A program made the position numbers and the translations under genes. A stretch of 64,000 nucleotides of DNA from Nocardioides sp. R-C-SC26 (GTDB lineage: Bacteria > Actinomycetota > Actinomycetes > Propionibacteriales > Nocardioidaceae): the NCBI RefSeq assembly GCF_021246465.1, contig NZ_JAHRHK010000011.1, positions 16,588 to 80,587 on the forward strand, written 5' to 3'. Positions 9,161-18,186 of this stretch are shown here, one piece after another; the first letter of the stretch is position 1, and every line of letters starts with the position of its first letter. The notes under the pieces are model-generated. The model saw nothing but the letters and a program-made list of their open reading frames with translations. It was not told where the DNA came from and did not search any database.

Positions 9161-11074
9161 GTGAGGTGGCTGCTGGCGGTCACCGTCGCCCTGGTGCTCG
9201 CCGACTCGGCGGTCGTCACCCTGGCGCTGCCGGACATCGTCGAGCACCTCGACGCCTCGGTGACCCAGGTCGCGTGGGTGCTCATCGCCTACAACCTGGT
9301 GCTCGGGATCGCGGCCGTGCCGGCAGCGGCCACCCTGCGGTGGACCTCACCGCGGCACATCGGGGCACTCGGCATCGCGGTGTTCGCCGGTGCGTCGGCG
9401 TGGTGCGCCGTGGCCGGGTCGATCGACGAGCTGATCGTCGCGCGGTGCGTCCAGGCGCTGGGCGGCGCGCTGGCGCTCGTCGGCTGCCTCGAGCTGTTGG
9501 TGGCTGACGGCGGCGAGCGTCGCGGCGTCGGCACGTGGATCACCGCTGGCGTGATCGGGACGGCGGCCGGCCCCTTCGTCGGCGGTCTGCTCACCCAGGC
9601 GATCTCCTGGGAGGCGATCTTCATCGCCCAGGTTCCGTTCGCCGCGCTCGCCGTCCCCGCCGCCCTGTGGATCCGCGCCGAACCCGCGACGACGCACGCG
9701 GGCGCGTCGCGGACGACGTCCGGGCAGCTCACCGACCGGCACCGACCCGCCGTCCGACCGCACCTGACGCTGGCGCTGCTCTCCGCCGCACTGACGGCGG
9801 CGCTCTTCCTGCTGGTGCTCCTGCTCGTCGAGGGGTGGCGGCACTCCCCCGCGACGGCGGCACTCACCGTCTCGGTGGTGCCCGTGGCCGCCCTCGGTGC
9901 CCGACCTCTCGCTCGCGCACTCCGACTCAGCGACGACGCCGAGGTCGCCGCCGGCTGCGTCCTGATCGCCGGCGGCCTCGTCGGCCTCGCGCTGCCGCCG
10001 TCGGCCGCCCTCGGCTGGACGATCGCCCCGCAGGCACTCATCGGCCTCGGACTCGGTCTGACCGTGGACCGGCTCACCGATCGCGCGATCCGCGACCGAC
10101 TGCCGCGCCCGCGGCACGCCGCGTGGGCGATCGGCTCGCGCCACCTCGGCGTGGTCGTCGGACTCGCGATCCTCACCCCGATCTTCACCGCCGACCTGCT
10201 CGACGCCGAGCGACCTGCGCAGGAGGCGATCGCCAGCCTGGTGATCGACGCGCCCCTGCCGCCGGAGGAGAAGGTCGAGGTCGCACGCCGGCTCGGCGCG
10301 CAGCTCGTCGAGGTACGGGGCCAGGTGCCCGAGCTCCGTCTGCCCGACCAGCCCGACCTCGAGGTCGCTCTCAACTCCCAGCTCGACCGGGCGGTCTCGC
10401 GTGCCTTCCGCGACTCCTACCTGGTCGGCGCGGGGCTGGCGATCCTCGCGCTGCTGGTGCTCGTGCCGCTGCGGCGCCGGGCCCTCCTCGCGGCCGCGCT
10501 CGCCCTGGCCCTCTCCGGCGGGGTCGTCGGCGTCCAAGCCGCGGCCGGAGGCGGCGACTTCACACCCACGCTCCGCGCGGACCCGTGCGGTGAGCGCCCG
10601 GTGACGTCGCAGGCCGAGGGCATCGACGGTCTCGCCGAGCTGCTGGTGCTCCGCGGTCTCGACGGCGCCGCCTGCATCCTGGGCGTCACGCGCGAGGCGT
10701 TCGTGCTGGAGATCGGACGCGACCGCGAACTCGGCGTCGACCAGGAGCAGGCGCTGCGCGAGGGCCTCCTCGCGGCCGTCGACACCCTCGCCGAGGACGG
10801 CGACCTCCCGCCCGTCTCCGCGCTGGCCGAGGAGGCCCTCGACCAGGCCGATCTCAACCGGTTCCTCCTCGCTGCCCTGCGCGCCATCCCCGACGGCGTG
10901 ATCGATGCCGCGCTGAAGACCGACGACGTGTTGCGCCGCGCCATCGCCGACCTCGATCTCCGCGCGTTGCTGGGCAATCTCGACGACACCTCCGCGCTGA
11001 ACCGCCAGCTCGAGGACGCCGTCACCGGTGCCGTGCGCGAGGCGCTGATCGACCGTGTCCGCAACCTGTTCTGA
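9161..11074 (+). CDS. MFS transporter with about 190-residue C-terminal extension
   Basis: From the GTG at 9161 this is 637 residues. The first 450 or so form a drug:H+ antiporter-like major facilitator: DSAVVTLALPDIVEHLDAS in helix 1 is the family signature, and the repeated hydrophobic spans suggest 14 helices. After the last helix (ALLAAALALALSGGVVGVQAAAG) comes a hydrophilic tail rich in Asp, Leu and Glu (DQEQALREGLLAAVDTLAEDGDLPP), probably helical and outside the membrane. Most MFS exporters stop before this. Two cysteines (DPCGERP and GAACILG) could form a disulfide if the tail is external. Substrate is unknown. No good ribosome site precedes the start, so it probably depends on coupling to the upstream gene. 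Confidence 0.82.
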   Translation: MRWLLAVTVALVLADSAVVTLALPDIVEHLDASVTQVAWVLIAYNLVLGIAAVPAAATLRWTSPRHIGALGIAVFAGASAWCAVAGSIDELIVARCVQALGGALALVGCLELLVADGGERRGVGTWITAGVIGTAAGPFVGGLLTQAISWEAIFIAQVPFAALAVPAALWIRAEPATTHAGASRTTSGQLTDRHRPAVRPHLTLALLSAALTAALFLLVLLLVEGWRHSPATAALTVSVVPVAALGARPLARALRLSDDAEVAAGCVLIAGGLVGLALPPSAALGWTIAPQALIGLGLGLTVDRLTDRAIRDRLPRPRHAAWAIGSRHLGVVVGLAILTPIFTADLLDAERPAQEAIASLVIDAPLPPEEKVEVARRLGAQLVEVRGQVPELRLPDQPDLEVALNSQLDRAVSRAFRDSYLVGAGLAILALLVLVPLRRRALLAAALALALSGGVVGVQAAAGGGDFTPTLRADPCGERPVTSQAEGIDGLAELLVLRGLDGAACILGVTREAFVLEIGRDRELGVDQEQALREGLLAAVDTLAEDGDLPPVSALAEEALDQADLNRFLLAALRAIPDGVIDAALKTDDVLRRAIADLDLRALLGNLDDTSALNRQLEDAVTGAVREALIDRVRNLF

Positions 11075-11087
11075 GTCGGCATCGCAC

Positions 11088-11093
11088 TAGAGT
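11088..11093 (+). promoter_or_regulatory. -10 box of leaderless promoter for the glycan module
   Basis: TAGAGT is followed after 7 bases by the GTG at 11101, with no Shine-Dalgarno. It would drive the four coupled genes through 18144. Confidence 0.5.
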
Positions 11094-11100
11094 CGGGCGG

Positions 11101-11994
11101 GTGAAGTTCGCCCGTCGTCGTGACCCTGTCGTCGCGGATCTCTCCTCGCCGGGCGAGGTCGCCACGCCGCCGGCCGCTACCGCACCGGCCGGCCGGATCC
11201 CGGTCGCGTTCGCCGGCATCCTGGACGGGGTCTCCCTCACCGTGGCCATCGAGTCGCGACCCGGCGCGATCGCGTTGGCGACGCCGTCCGGCGAGCTCGC
11301 CGAGGCGTCAGCGGAGGCCTTCACCGACCAACCCGGATACCTGGCGGCGCGGATCGCACTGGACGCGATCGCTCCCGGCCAGCACGACGTCGTGCTGGTG
11401 CAGCCCGGGGGCAAGCAGCGCGCCCTGTGGACTCCCCCTCTCCCGCCCGCTCGCCCCCGCATCGACGGCTCCCTCGGGGCCGTCCACGCACTCGCGCGTG
11501 GCGACGACGGCACCCTGCGCGTGCGCAGCACCACGCCCCCGCCCGGCGCCGTCCTGGAGGCGGTGCACGCCGATCGGGCGGGCCTGCGGCTGCGCCTCCA
11601 CGGCGCCTCCGAGGTCGTGGCGCTCCTGGCCGCCGACGAGGACACCGTGCTCGCGACCTGGGGCGTCACCTGCGACGACGAGGTCGGCGCCCAGGTCGCC
11701 ATCACCGCCGATGCCGTCGACGGCATCGCCGCGCAGATGGCGCGCCTGGTGACCGGGTCGCCTGGCCAGTGGGTGCCGATCCGACGCCGCGCCAACGACC
11801 TCACCGAGCCCGGACGCGGTGCCCCGATGCCGGAGCTCTACGGCGAGCAGGACCCTGATCATCATGCCGGCGACGACCCGCGCCTCCGGTTGCGCTGGTC
11901 GGGCCAGGCGACGCTGCTGCTGCGCGTCTTCGCCCGCGGCGACGCGGAGCCAGCCGATGCGCGGACGGAACCGACCCCGAGGAGCGCCGTCTGA
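11101..11994 (+). CDS. Unknown beta-rich protein preceding GT4-Stealth gene (module 1)
   Basis: I do not recognise a named family. It is 297 residues with no signal peptide or membrane span. Short alternating hydrophobic strands (GRIPVAFAGILDGVSLTVAIESRPGA, split into several strands) and the closing LRLRWSGQATLLLRVFARGD suggest repeated beta-sandwich units. The second module has a shorter counterpart at 14729 in the same position. Its stop overlaps the next ATG (TGATG), so a joint role with the GT4-Stealth enzyme, such as accessory or regulatory subunit, is inferred. The GTG start follows a -10 box directly. Confidence 0.7.
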   Translation: MKFARRRDPVVADLSSPGEVATPPAATAPAGRIPVAFAGILDGVSLTVAIESRPGAIALATPSGELAEASAEAFTDQPGYLAARIALDAIAPGQHDVVLVQPGGKQRALWTPPLPPARPRIDGSLGAVHALARGDDGTLRVRSTTPPPGAVLEAVHADRAGLRLRLHGASEVVALLAADEDTVLATWGVTCDDEVGAQVAITADAVDGIAAQMARLVTGSPGQWVPIRRRANDLTEPGRGAPMPELYGEQDPDHHAGDDPRLRLRWSGQATLLLRVFARGDAEPADARTEPTPRSAV

Positions 11995-14729
11995 TGCGGA
12001 TCGGGTTCCTCGTCTTCAACCTCGACGGCATGGGCGGCACCAGCCGCTCGGCCATCACCCAGGCCAATGCCCTCGCCGAGCACCACGACGTCACGATGCT
12101 GAGCGTCACCCGCAGCGCGGATGCCCCGCACTACGCCATCGACCCGGCGATCTCGGTGCGATACCTGCTCGACGTTCGCGACGACGCACACCCGGCGCTC
12201 CTCGTCGGCGCCGAGGACGCTGCCCTCCAGCCCGCTCAGGCCAAGGCGCTGCACGCCCGCGAGTCGGCACTGGTGCCGGCCCGGTGGGACAGGCAGTTCA
12301 CCGCGCTGTGCGACGTCGGGCTCGAAGCCGTGCTGCCGACGCTCGATCTCGACGTGCTCGTCACGGTCACCCCGGGGCTGCTCGCGTGCGCGGTGCAACT
12401 GACGCCGGACCCCGTCGTCGTGGTGCACCAGGAGCACCGCTCGAGCAACGATCGGACCTCGGGCCTGGAACCCCTGCTCGCCTACGCTCCGCGGGCCGAC
12501 GTCGTCGCCCTGCTGACGCCGGTGATCGAGAGCTGGCTGCACGACCAGCTCGGCGCTCTGGCGCCCCAGACCGTCGTGGTGCCCAACCCGCTCCCGCTCG
12601 GCTTCGCGCCGCGCGCGACCCTGGACGATCCGATCATCATGAGCGCCGGGCGCCTCGTGCCGGAGAAGCAGTTCCCCAAGCTCGTCGACGCCTTCGGCCA
12701 GATCGCGCATTCGATCCCGCAGTGGCGGCTGCGGATCTGCGGCGAGGGGCCGCAGCGCCTCGAGCTGGTACGCCAGATCCGCAAGTGGGACCTGTGGGAC
12801 CGCGTCGAGCTCCCCGGGGCCGTGCCGGACATGACCGCGATGTGGCCGCAGGCGTCGGTGGTGGCGCTGACGTCGCGCGCCGAGGGCTTCCCCCTCGTCG
12901 TCCAGGAGGCGATGGCGGCCGGCGTGCCCGTCGTCAGCTTCGACTGCCCCTCCGGCCCGCGCGAGATCATCGACCACGAGGCGAACGGCCTGCTCGTGGG
13001 TCCGCAGTCGGTCACGGGCATGGCCGCGGCCCTGCTGCGGATCACCACCGACGACGAACTGCGGCACCGCCTCGGACGCGGCGCCCTGCACACCGCTCGC
13101 GGCTTCGACGCCCACGCGCTCGCCGAGCGCTGGACGCAGATCTTCGCCGACGCCCGAGCTCGTCGCGGCGGTCTCGACCGCCTCACGGCGCGTGCCCAGA
13201 CGCCGCCGCGTCGCCCCGCGCCCGACCCGGCCGCCGCTCTCGACGTCTCCGACGTCACCCCGGCTCAGGCCCGGCACCGGGCGCTGAGCGCGGCCGCTCG
13301 CGCGGCGCAGGCGACGTCGGCACCCTGGGTCGTGATGCCGGCCCACGAGCACGACGCCCCGACGGTCGTGCTGCCGATGACGGCCCGGGCGGGCTTCCTC
13401 GACGCCCTGGCCACGCTGGCAGATGCCGGCGACCTTTCGCCCTACCTCTCGCTGCGCGATCCTGCCGAGAACGGCTGGCACGAGCGACGTGCCCCGGTCG
13501 CCGAGCTGGCCGCGGCCCTGCGGCGCGGCATGACCTCGGTGCTCCACCTCGAGCCGTGGCCGCGGATCGGCGGTCGACCGAGCCCGGTCGGCGAGCGGTG
13601 CGGCGTCGAGGTGCAGTTCTGGGAGACCGCTCCCGACGGCACTCTCATCGCGCCGCGACGCAACCCCTACACCGACCGGATCGACCCCGACCTGCTCGCA
13701 CGCGACGTCGTCGAGGCCGAGCTGGACGGCGTGACCGTGCCGTCGCTGCCGCTCTTCCTCGCCCCGACCGTCACCGAGTGCCGATTCCCGGTCGACGTCG
13801 TCTACACCTGGGTCGACGGCAGCGACGAGACCTGGGACGAGGCGCGCCGAGCACGGCTTGCCGCCATCACCGGCACCGCGCAACGGCGTGAGTCGAGCGG
13901 GCGCGCCAGGTTCCTGGATCGCGGCGAGCTGCGGTACTCCATGCGCAGCCTCCACCTGTTCGCCCCCTGGGTACGGCGGATCCACCTGGTCACCGCGGGC
14001 CAGCGGCCCGCCTGGCTCGACGTCGACCATCCGATGATCAACCTCGTCGACCACCGCGACATCCTGCCCGCCGACGCGCTGCCGACCTTCAACTCGCACG
14101 CGATCGAGACCGCACTGCACCGCATCGAGGGCCTCGCCGAGCACTTCGTCTACCTCAACGACGACTTCCTGTTCGGGCGCCCCGTTCGCCCTGAGTCGTT
14201 CTTCACGCCGGCTGGCCTCACCTCGGTCTTCCTCTCGCCTCAGAACATCGGCCTCGCCGACGACCCCGAGGCGGCCCCCTTCCTCAAGGCCGCATGGAAC
14301 AACCGGCGGCTTCTCCAGGAGGCATTCGGCGCGGTCATCACCAGCAACTTGGCGCACGCGCCCTACGCCCACCGCCGGTCGGTACTCGAGAAGCTCGACG
14401 CACACTTCCCCGACGCACTCGCGGCCACTGCACGCGCGGCGTTCCGCAGCGATACCGACGTCTCCACGCTGAGCTCGCTCGCCCAGCACTTCGGGCTGCT
14501 CACCGGCACAGCCGTCGTCGGCGACCTGACGGCAAGCGGCCTGGGCTACGTCAACATCAGCAACGCCGATGTCGAGTGGCAGCTCAACCGGCTCCTCGCA
14601 CGCGAGCAGGACTTCATCTGCCTGGGCGACCACCACGATCACGCGCTGCGCACCGAGAAGCTCGACCAGGTGCTCCACGACTTCTTCACCACCTACTTCC
14701 CGGTGGCGGCTCCCTGGGAGCGCACCTGA
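11994..14729 (+). CDS. Bifunctional GT4 glycosyltransferase-Stealth phosphotransferase (module 1)
   Basis: This 911-residue fusion has a GT-B glycosyltransferase of family 4 at about residues 1-385. It includes SAGRLVPEKQFPKLVDAF and the catalytic-type SRAEGFPLVVQEAMAAG. A linker domain (about 390-590) leads to a Stealth domain. Conserved region 1 is VDVVYTWVDGSDETW (near 600), region 2 is DRGELRYSMRSLHLFAPW (near 642), region 3 is EHFVYLNDDFLFGR (near 715), and region 4 is FICLGDHHD (near 875). Stealth proteins transfer sugar-1-phosphates in capsular polymers. The enzyme therefore probably both adds a sugar and links units through phosphodiesters in a surface glycopolymer. The sequence seen is cytosolic. 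It overlaps both neighbours by one base. Confidence 0.9.
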   Translation: MRIGFLVFNLDGMGGTSRSAITQANALAEHHDVTMLSVTRSADAPHYAIDPAISVRYLLDVRDDAHPALLVGAEDAALQPAQAKALHARESALVPARWDRQFTALCDVGLEAVLPTLDLDVLVTVTPGLLACAVQLTPDPVVVVHQEHRSSNDRTSGLEPLLAYAPRADVVALLTPVIESWLHDQLGALAPQTVVVPNPLPLGFAPRATLDDPIIMSAGRLVPEKQFPKLVDAFGQIAHSIPQWRLRICGEGPQRLELVRQIRKWDLWDRVELPGAVPDMTAMWPQASVVALTSRAEGFPLVVQEAMAAGVPVVSFDCPSGPREIIDHEANGLLVGPQSVTGMAAALLRITTDDELRHRLGRGALHTARGFDAHALAERWTQIFADARARRGGLDRLTARAQTPPRRPAPDPAAALDVSDVTPAQARHRALSAAARAAQATSAPWVVMPAHEHDAPTVVLPMTARAGFLDALATLADAGDLSPYLSLRDPAENGWHERRAPVAELAAALRRGMTSVLHLEPWPRIGGRPSPVGERCGVEVQFWETAPDGTLIAPRRNPYTDRIDPDLLARDVVEAELDGVTVPSLPLFLAPTVTECRFPVDVVYTWVDGSDETWDEARRARLAAITGTAQRRESSGRARFLDRGELRYSMRSLHLFAPWVRRIHLVTAGQRPAWLDVDHPMINLVDHRDILPADALPTFNSHAIETALHRIEGLAEHFVYLNDDFLFGRPVRPESFFTPAGLTSVFLSPQNIGLADDPEAAPFLKAAWNNRRLLQEAFGAVITSNLAHAPYAHRRSVLEKLDAHFPDALAATARAAFRSDTDVSTLSSLAQHFGLLTGTAVVGDLTASGLGYVNISNADVEWQLNRLLAREQDFICLGDHHDHALRTEKLDQVLHDFFTTYFPVAAPWERT

Positions 14730-15433
14730 TGGGCCTGTTCTCCCGCCCGGCCCGCAGCTCCGTAGAAGCGACACCGCAGGCGGTCTACGCGCGCGCCATC
14801 GACGGCGAGCACGTCTGGCTCGCGATGCGCGGCGAGGGGCCGCTCGTACTGCGCGGCGACGGGGTCGAGATCGCGGTCGACGCCACCGCCGACGTCCAAC
14901 CCGACGGCGAACTGCTCGTCGCGGTCGTGCCGGTGGCCCCCGCCCTGGCCGAGCTGGCGACCGTCGACGTCGTCACTCTCCGGCTGCTGGCAGGCCCTCG
15001 CGCGACACCCGTCGCCTGGGCGGTGCCGCGCGTCGACACCGGCCCCGCCCTGCTCACCCCGACCACCTCCGACGGCGCGTGGCAGCTCACCGTCGAGGAC
15101 GACGCCGGCAGCGTCGTCGTCCGGCGGACGCGGCTGGCGCCGGTCCACACCATCGTCTCCATCGCGACCGACGGCGACGACGTCGTCATCACCCTGGCCG
15201 GCGGCGCGCGCCTGCTCGCGTCCGAACTGACGCCCCCGGAACCCGGAACCACCCGCGCCGTCCTGCACCAGGGCGCCCCGCTGGTCCGCCACCGCAACGT
15301 GCTCGAACGCCCGCACGCCTCGGTCGGGCTCCCGCCCCTGCCGGGCGCGGGGTGCGACCTGCGGTGGCTCAAGGACGGCCGCCTCGCCGTGCACCGTCGC
15401 GACGTCGAGCCGAGCATCGAGGTGCCGCAGTGA
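14729..15433 (+). CDS. Unknown beta-rich protein preceding GT4-Stealth gene (module 2)
   Basis: This 234-residue protein occupies the same place in module 2 as the 297-residue protein at 11101 does in module 1. Family unknown. It reads as successive short beta strands (EHVWLAMRGEGPLVLRGDG, VEIAVDATADV, GELLVAVVPVAP) and ends with LRWLKDGRLAVHRRD, recalling the LRWSGQATLLLRVFARGD end of its counterpart. Similarity between the two is weak by eye, so common origin is inferred mainly from position. The start overlaps the previous stop (TGATG) and its stop overlaps the next GTG (GTGA). Confidence 0.7.
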   Translation: MGLFSRPARSSVEATPQAVYARAIDGEHVWLAMRGEGPLVLRGDGVEIAVDATADVQPDGELLVAVVPVAPALAELATVDVVTLRLLAGPRATPVAWAVPRVDTGPALLTPTTSDGAWQLTVEDDAGSVVVRRTRLAPVHTIVSIATDGDDVVITLAGGARLLASELTPPEPGTTRAVLHQGAPLVRHRNVLERPHASVGLPPLPGAGCDLRWLKDGRLAVHRRDVEPSIEVPQ

Positions 15434-18144
15434 AGGTCGCCTTCCTGATCGCCACCGTGCACGACGTCGGCGGCACCGCCGGCGCGGTCGTCACCCAGGC
15501 CAACGCTCTGGTCGGTCGCGCCGAGATCGACTCCGTCGAGATCTGGTCGATCTACTCCACGCCGCCCGACGCAGCCCATCACTTCCCGATCGACCCGCGC
15601 GTCACGGTCCTCGACCTGGTCGATCTCACGGCACCGGACACGGGCCGGACGCCGTTGGCCTCGGTGCCCTCGCGACTCATCCCCCGCGGCAGCGACCCGG
15701 GGCTCGACGCGCGGGCGGACGTCGCACTGGCCGCACGTCTCCCCGCCCTCGACGCGGACGTGCTCGTCACGGTCACACCGGCGATGCTGGCGTTCGCCAC
15801 CGAGCTCGCGCCCGCGCGGACGGCGATCGTCCACCAGGAGCACCGCTCCTCCAGCCAGCGCCCGCTCGGTCGTGATCTGCTGCTCGACCGCGCGCGCCGC
15901 GCCGACGTCGTCGCGATGCTGACCGAGCCGATGGCCGCCTGGTTGCGCCGCGAGCTCGGCGAGGAGTGCCCGCTGGTCCCCGTCGTCCCCAACGCACTGC
16001 CGCCGCTGATCCGGCCGCGCTCGATGCTCACCGAACCGGTGATCCTGAGTGCGGGGAGGCTCGCGTCGGAGAAGCAGTGGCCGCATCTGGTCGCGGCGTT
16101 CGGGCAGATCGCCGACCGCATTCCGGGTTGGCGGCTGCGTATCTTCGGCGAGGGTCAGACCCGGTTCGACGTGATGGGCCAGGTCCGCAAGCTCGGCCTG
16201 TGGGACCGCGTCGAGCTGCCGGGCTCGACCGGCGACCTCGCCGCGGAGTGGGCACGCGCCAGCATCGCCGCGCTCTCCTCCCAGCCCGGCGAGGGGTTCC
16301 CGCTGGTGATCCAGGAGGCGATGGCAGCCGGAGTGCCCGTCGTCGCCTACGACATGCCCTCGGGCCCTCGCGACGAGATCACCGACGGCGTGGACGGTCT
16401 GCTCGTCGCCCAAGGCTCCCAGGTCGGCCTCGCGGCGGCCCTGCTGCGCCTGGCCGACGACGCCGCCGAGCGCCGTCGACTCGGTGATGCCGCCTACGCC
16501 ACAGCCCAGGGCTGGCGGGGCAGCACGATCGCCGACCGGTGGGTCGAGATCTTCACCGACGCCGTCGCACTGCGCCGCGGCGCCACCAGCCGCGTCGAGC
16601 CTCTGCTCGACCGGCCGGTGCAGGCTCTGCCCGACCAGGACGCGCCGCCCCCGGGTCGCGAGGCCACCGGCGTCGCACCCGCGCGGTCACGCGCGGAGAT
16701 CCTGCGCGCGCTGGCCGCCATCGCCGAGCGCGTCAGCCCCGAATGGTGGTACGTGGTGCCGCCCCAGGCGACCCCCGCCGGATCGTCCACGTCGGCCACG
16801 CTGGTGCTCCCGATGGCGACGCGACGGGCGTTCCTGGCCGAGCTGTCCCGCGCCGACGCCGAGGGACGTCTTCCCCGCTACGCCGGACTCCTGGACCCCG
16901 ACCGGCGCGGCTGGCCGGCCCGCCGCACCACCGCCGGCGACGGCGAGGGCCCGCTGTCGCGCGGGCGCACCGGTCGGCTGCGCGTCGAGCCCTGGCCGGG
17001 CACGGCGCCGGCCCGCACCCTGCTCGCGCACTCCAGCGGCGTCACCGTGGACTTCTGGGAGGAGGGCACCGACGACACGCTCCACGCGACCGGCTCGTCC
17101 GTACTCACCGCGGCCCTGCCGCGAGAGCTCGAGACCGTCAAGGCCGAGATCGACGGCGTCGTAGTGCGCACGCTGCCGCTCCTCGCCGCCCCGCGCCTAG
17201 GCGAGGTGAGGTTCCCGGTGGACGCGGTCTTCACCTGGGTCGACGGCGCCGACCCGGTCTGGGAGACCGCCCGCGCCCGGCGGCTCGGTGCGTCGTCCGA
17301 CCGGGCGCACCGCTCCGAACGCAGCAGCGGTCGCGCGCGGTACGCCGACCGCGGCGAGCTGCGCTACTCGATGCGCGGCCTGCACCTGTTCGCACCATGG
17401 GTGCGCACGATCCACGTCGTGACCGCCGGGCAGGTGCCTGCCTGGCTCGACGCCTCGCATCCGGCCATCCACCTCGTCGACCATCGCGAGATCCTCCCGG
17501 CCGCGGCGCTGCCGACGTTCAACTCGCACGCGATCGAAGCGGCCGTGCATCGCATCGAGGGGCTGGCGGAGCACTTCGTCTACCTCAACGACGACTTCTT
17601 CCTCGGCCGACCGACCTGGCCGGAACGGTTCTTCGACACCGCCGGCCGGGCGACGGTGTTCCCCTCCTCGACCCTGATCGGGCTGCCGGGCCAGCTCGCG
17701 CTCCCGTGGGCCCAGGCAGCCGACAACAACCGCCGCCTGCTGCAGGAGGCGTTCGGTCACGTCATCACCACCACATTGGCGCACGCACCCTACGCCCATC
17801 GCGTCTCCACGTTGCGGGCCGTCGCCGAGCGCTTCACCGACGCGGTGGAGGCGACGATGCACTCGCCGTTCCGCTCGGCGTCCGACGTCTCGATGCTGTC
17901 GTCGCTGGGTCAGCACTACGGGCTGCTCGACGGGACGGCCGTGGCCCGCGAGTCCGACTTCGCGTTCGTGGACCTCTCCGAGGCGATCGTGCGACGGCGC
18001 CTCAAGGCGCTGCTGGCACGCGACCGCGAGGGCTTCTGCCTGGCCGACGCGCACTCCTTCGCGCGCGACCCGGCTCAGGTCGATGCGCTGGTGGTCGAGC
18101 TGCTCGAGGAGTACTTCCCGATCGCCGCCCCCTGGGAGCGCTGA
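15430..18144 (+). CDS. Bifunctional GT4 glycosyltransferase-Stealth phosphotransferase (module 2)
   Basis: This is a 904-residue paralogue of the protein at 11994, with the same order of domains. The GT4 part has SAGRLASEKQWPHLVAAF and GEGFPLVIQEAMAAG. The linker and Stealth regions follow: VDAVFTWVDGADPVWE (near 596), DRGELRYSMRGLHLFAPW, EHFVYLNDDFFLGR and FCLADAHS. The two proteins are plainly homologous along their whole length but have diverged, so this is an old tandem duplication rather than a recent copy. Different sugar specificities are likely. The GTG start at 15430 overlaps the preceding stop by four bases. It ends facing the two sulfotransferase genes. Confidence 0.9.
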   Translation: MKVAFLIATVHDVGGTAGAVVTQANALVGRAEIDSVEIWSIYSTPPDAAHHFPIDPRVTVLDLVDLTAPDTGRTPLASVPSRLIPRGSDPGLDARADVALAARLPALDADVLVTVTPAMLAFATELAPARTAIVHQEHRSSSQRPLGRDLLLDRARRADVVAMLTEPMAAWLRRELGEECPLVPVVPNALPPLIRPRSMLTEPVILSAGRLASEKQWPHLVAAFGQIADRIPGWRLRIFGEGQTRFDVMGQVRKLGLWDRVELPGSTGDLAAEWARASIAALSSQPGEGFPLVIQEAMAAGVPVVAYDMPSGPRDEITDGVDGLLVAQGSQVGLAAALLRLADDAAERRRLGDAAYATAQGWRGSTIADRWVEIFTDAVALRRGATSRVEPLLDRPVQALPDQDAPPPGREATGVAPARSRAEILRALAAIAERVSPEWWYVVPPQATPAGSSTSATLVLPMATRRAFLAELSRADAEGRLPRYAGLLDPDRRGWPARRTTAGDGEGPLSRGRTGRLRVEPWPGTAPARTLLAHSSGVTVDFWEEGTDDTLHATGSSVLTAALPRELETVKAEIDGVVVRTLPLLAAPRLGEVRFPVDAVFTWVDGADPVWETARARRLGASSDRAHRSERSSGRARYADRGELRYSMRGLHLFAPWVRTIHVVTAGQVPAWLDASHPAIHLVDHREILPAAALPTFNSHAIEAAVHRIEGLAEHFVYLNDDFFLGRPTWPERFFDTAGRATVFPSSTLIGLPGQLALPWAQAADNNRRLLQEAFGHVITTTLAHAPYAHRVSTLRAVAERFTDAVEATMHSPFRSASDVSMLSSLGQHYGLLDGTAVARESDFAFVDLSEAIVRRRLKALLARDREGFCLADAHSFARDPAQVDALVVELLEEYFPIAAPWER

Positions 18145-18150
18145 GCACAC

Positions 18151-18183
18151 GCCTCGCGGACCGCCACCTCGTCGGAGCGAGGC
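18151..18183. terminator. Possible bidirectional terminator hairpin
   Basis: Perfect arms GCCTCGC (18151-18157) and GCGAGGC (18177-18183) lie between the convergent stops of the second Stealth gene and the first sulfotransferase gene. The loop is 19 bases and there is no T-tract. Confidence 0.35.
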
Positions 18184-18186
18184 AGC

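Noticed and set aside
12862..14774. Antisense open frames of several hundred codons across the glycan cluster
   Set aside because: They have shadow-type composition rich in Arg, Gly, His and Val, and lie opposite strongly supported GT4-Stealth genes.
11994..18144. Assembly duplication of the GT4-Stealth gene
   Set aside because: The two copies differ throughout at both DNA and protein level, so they are diverged paralogues.
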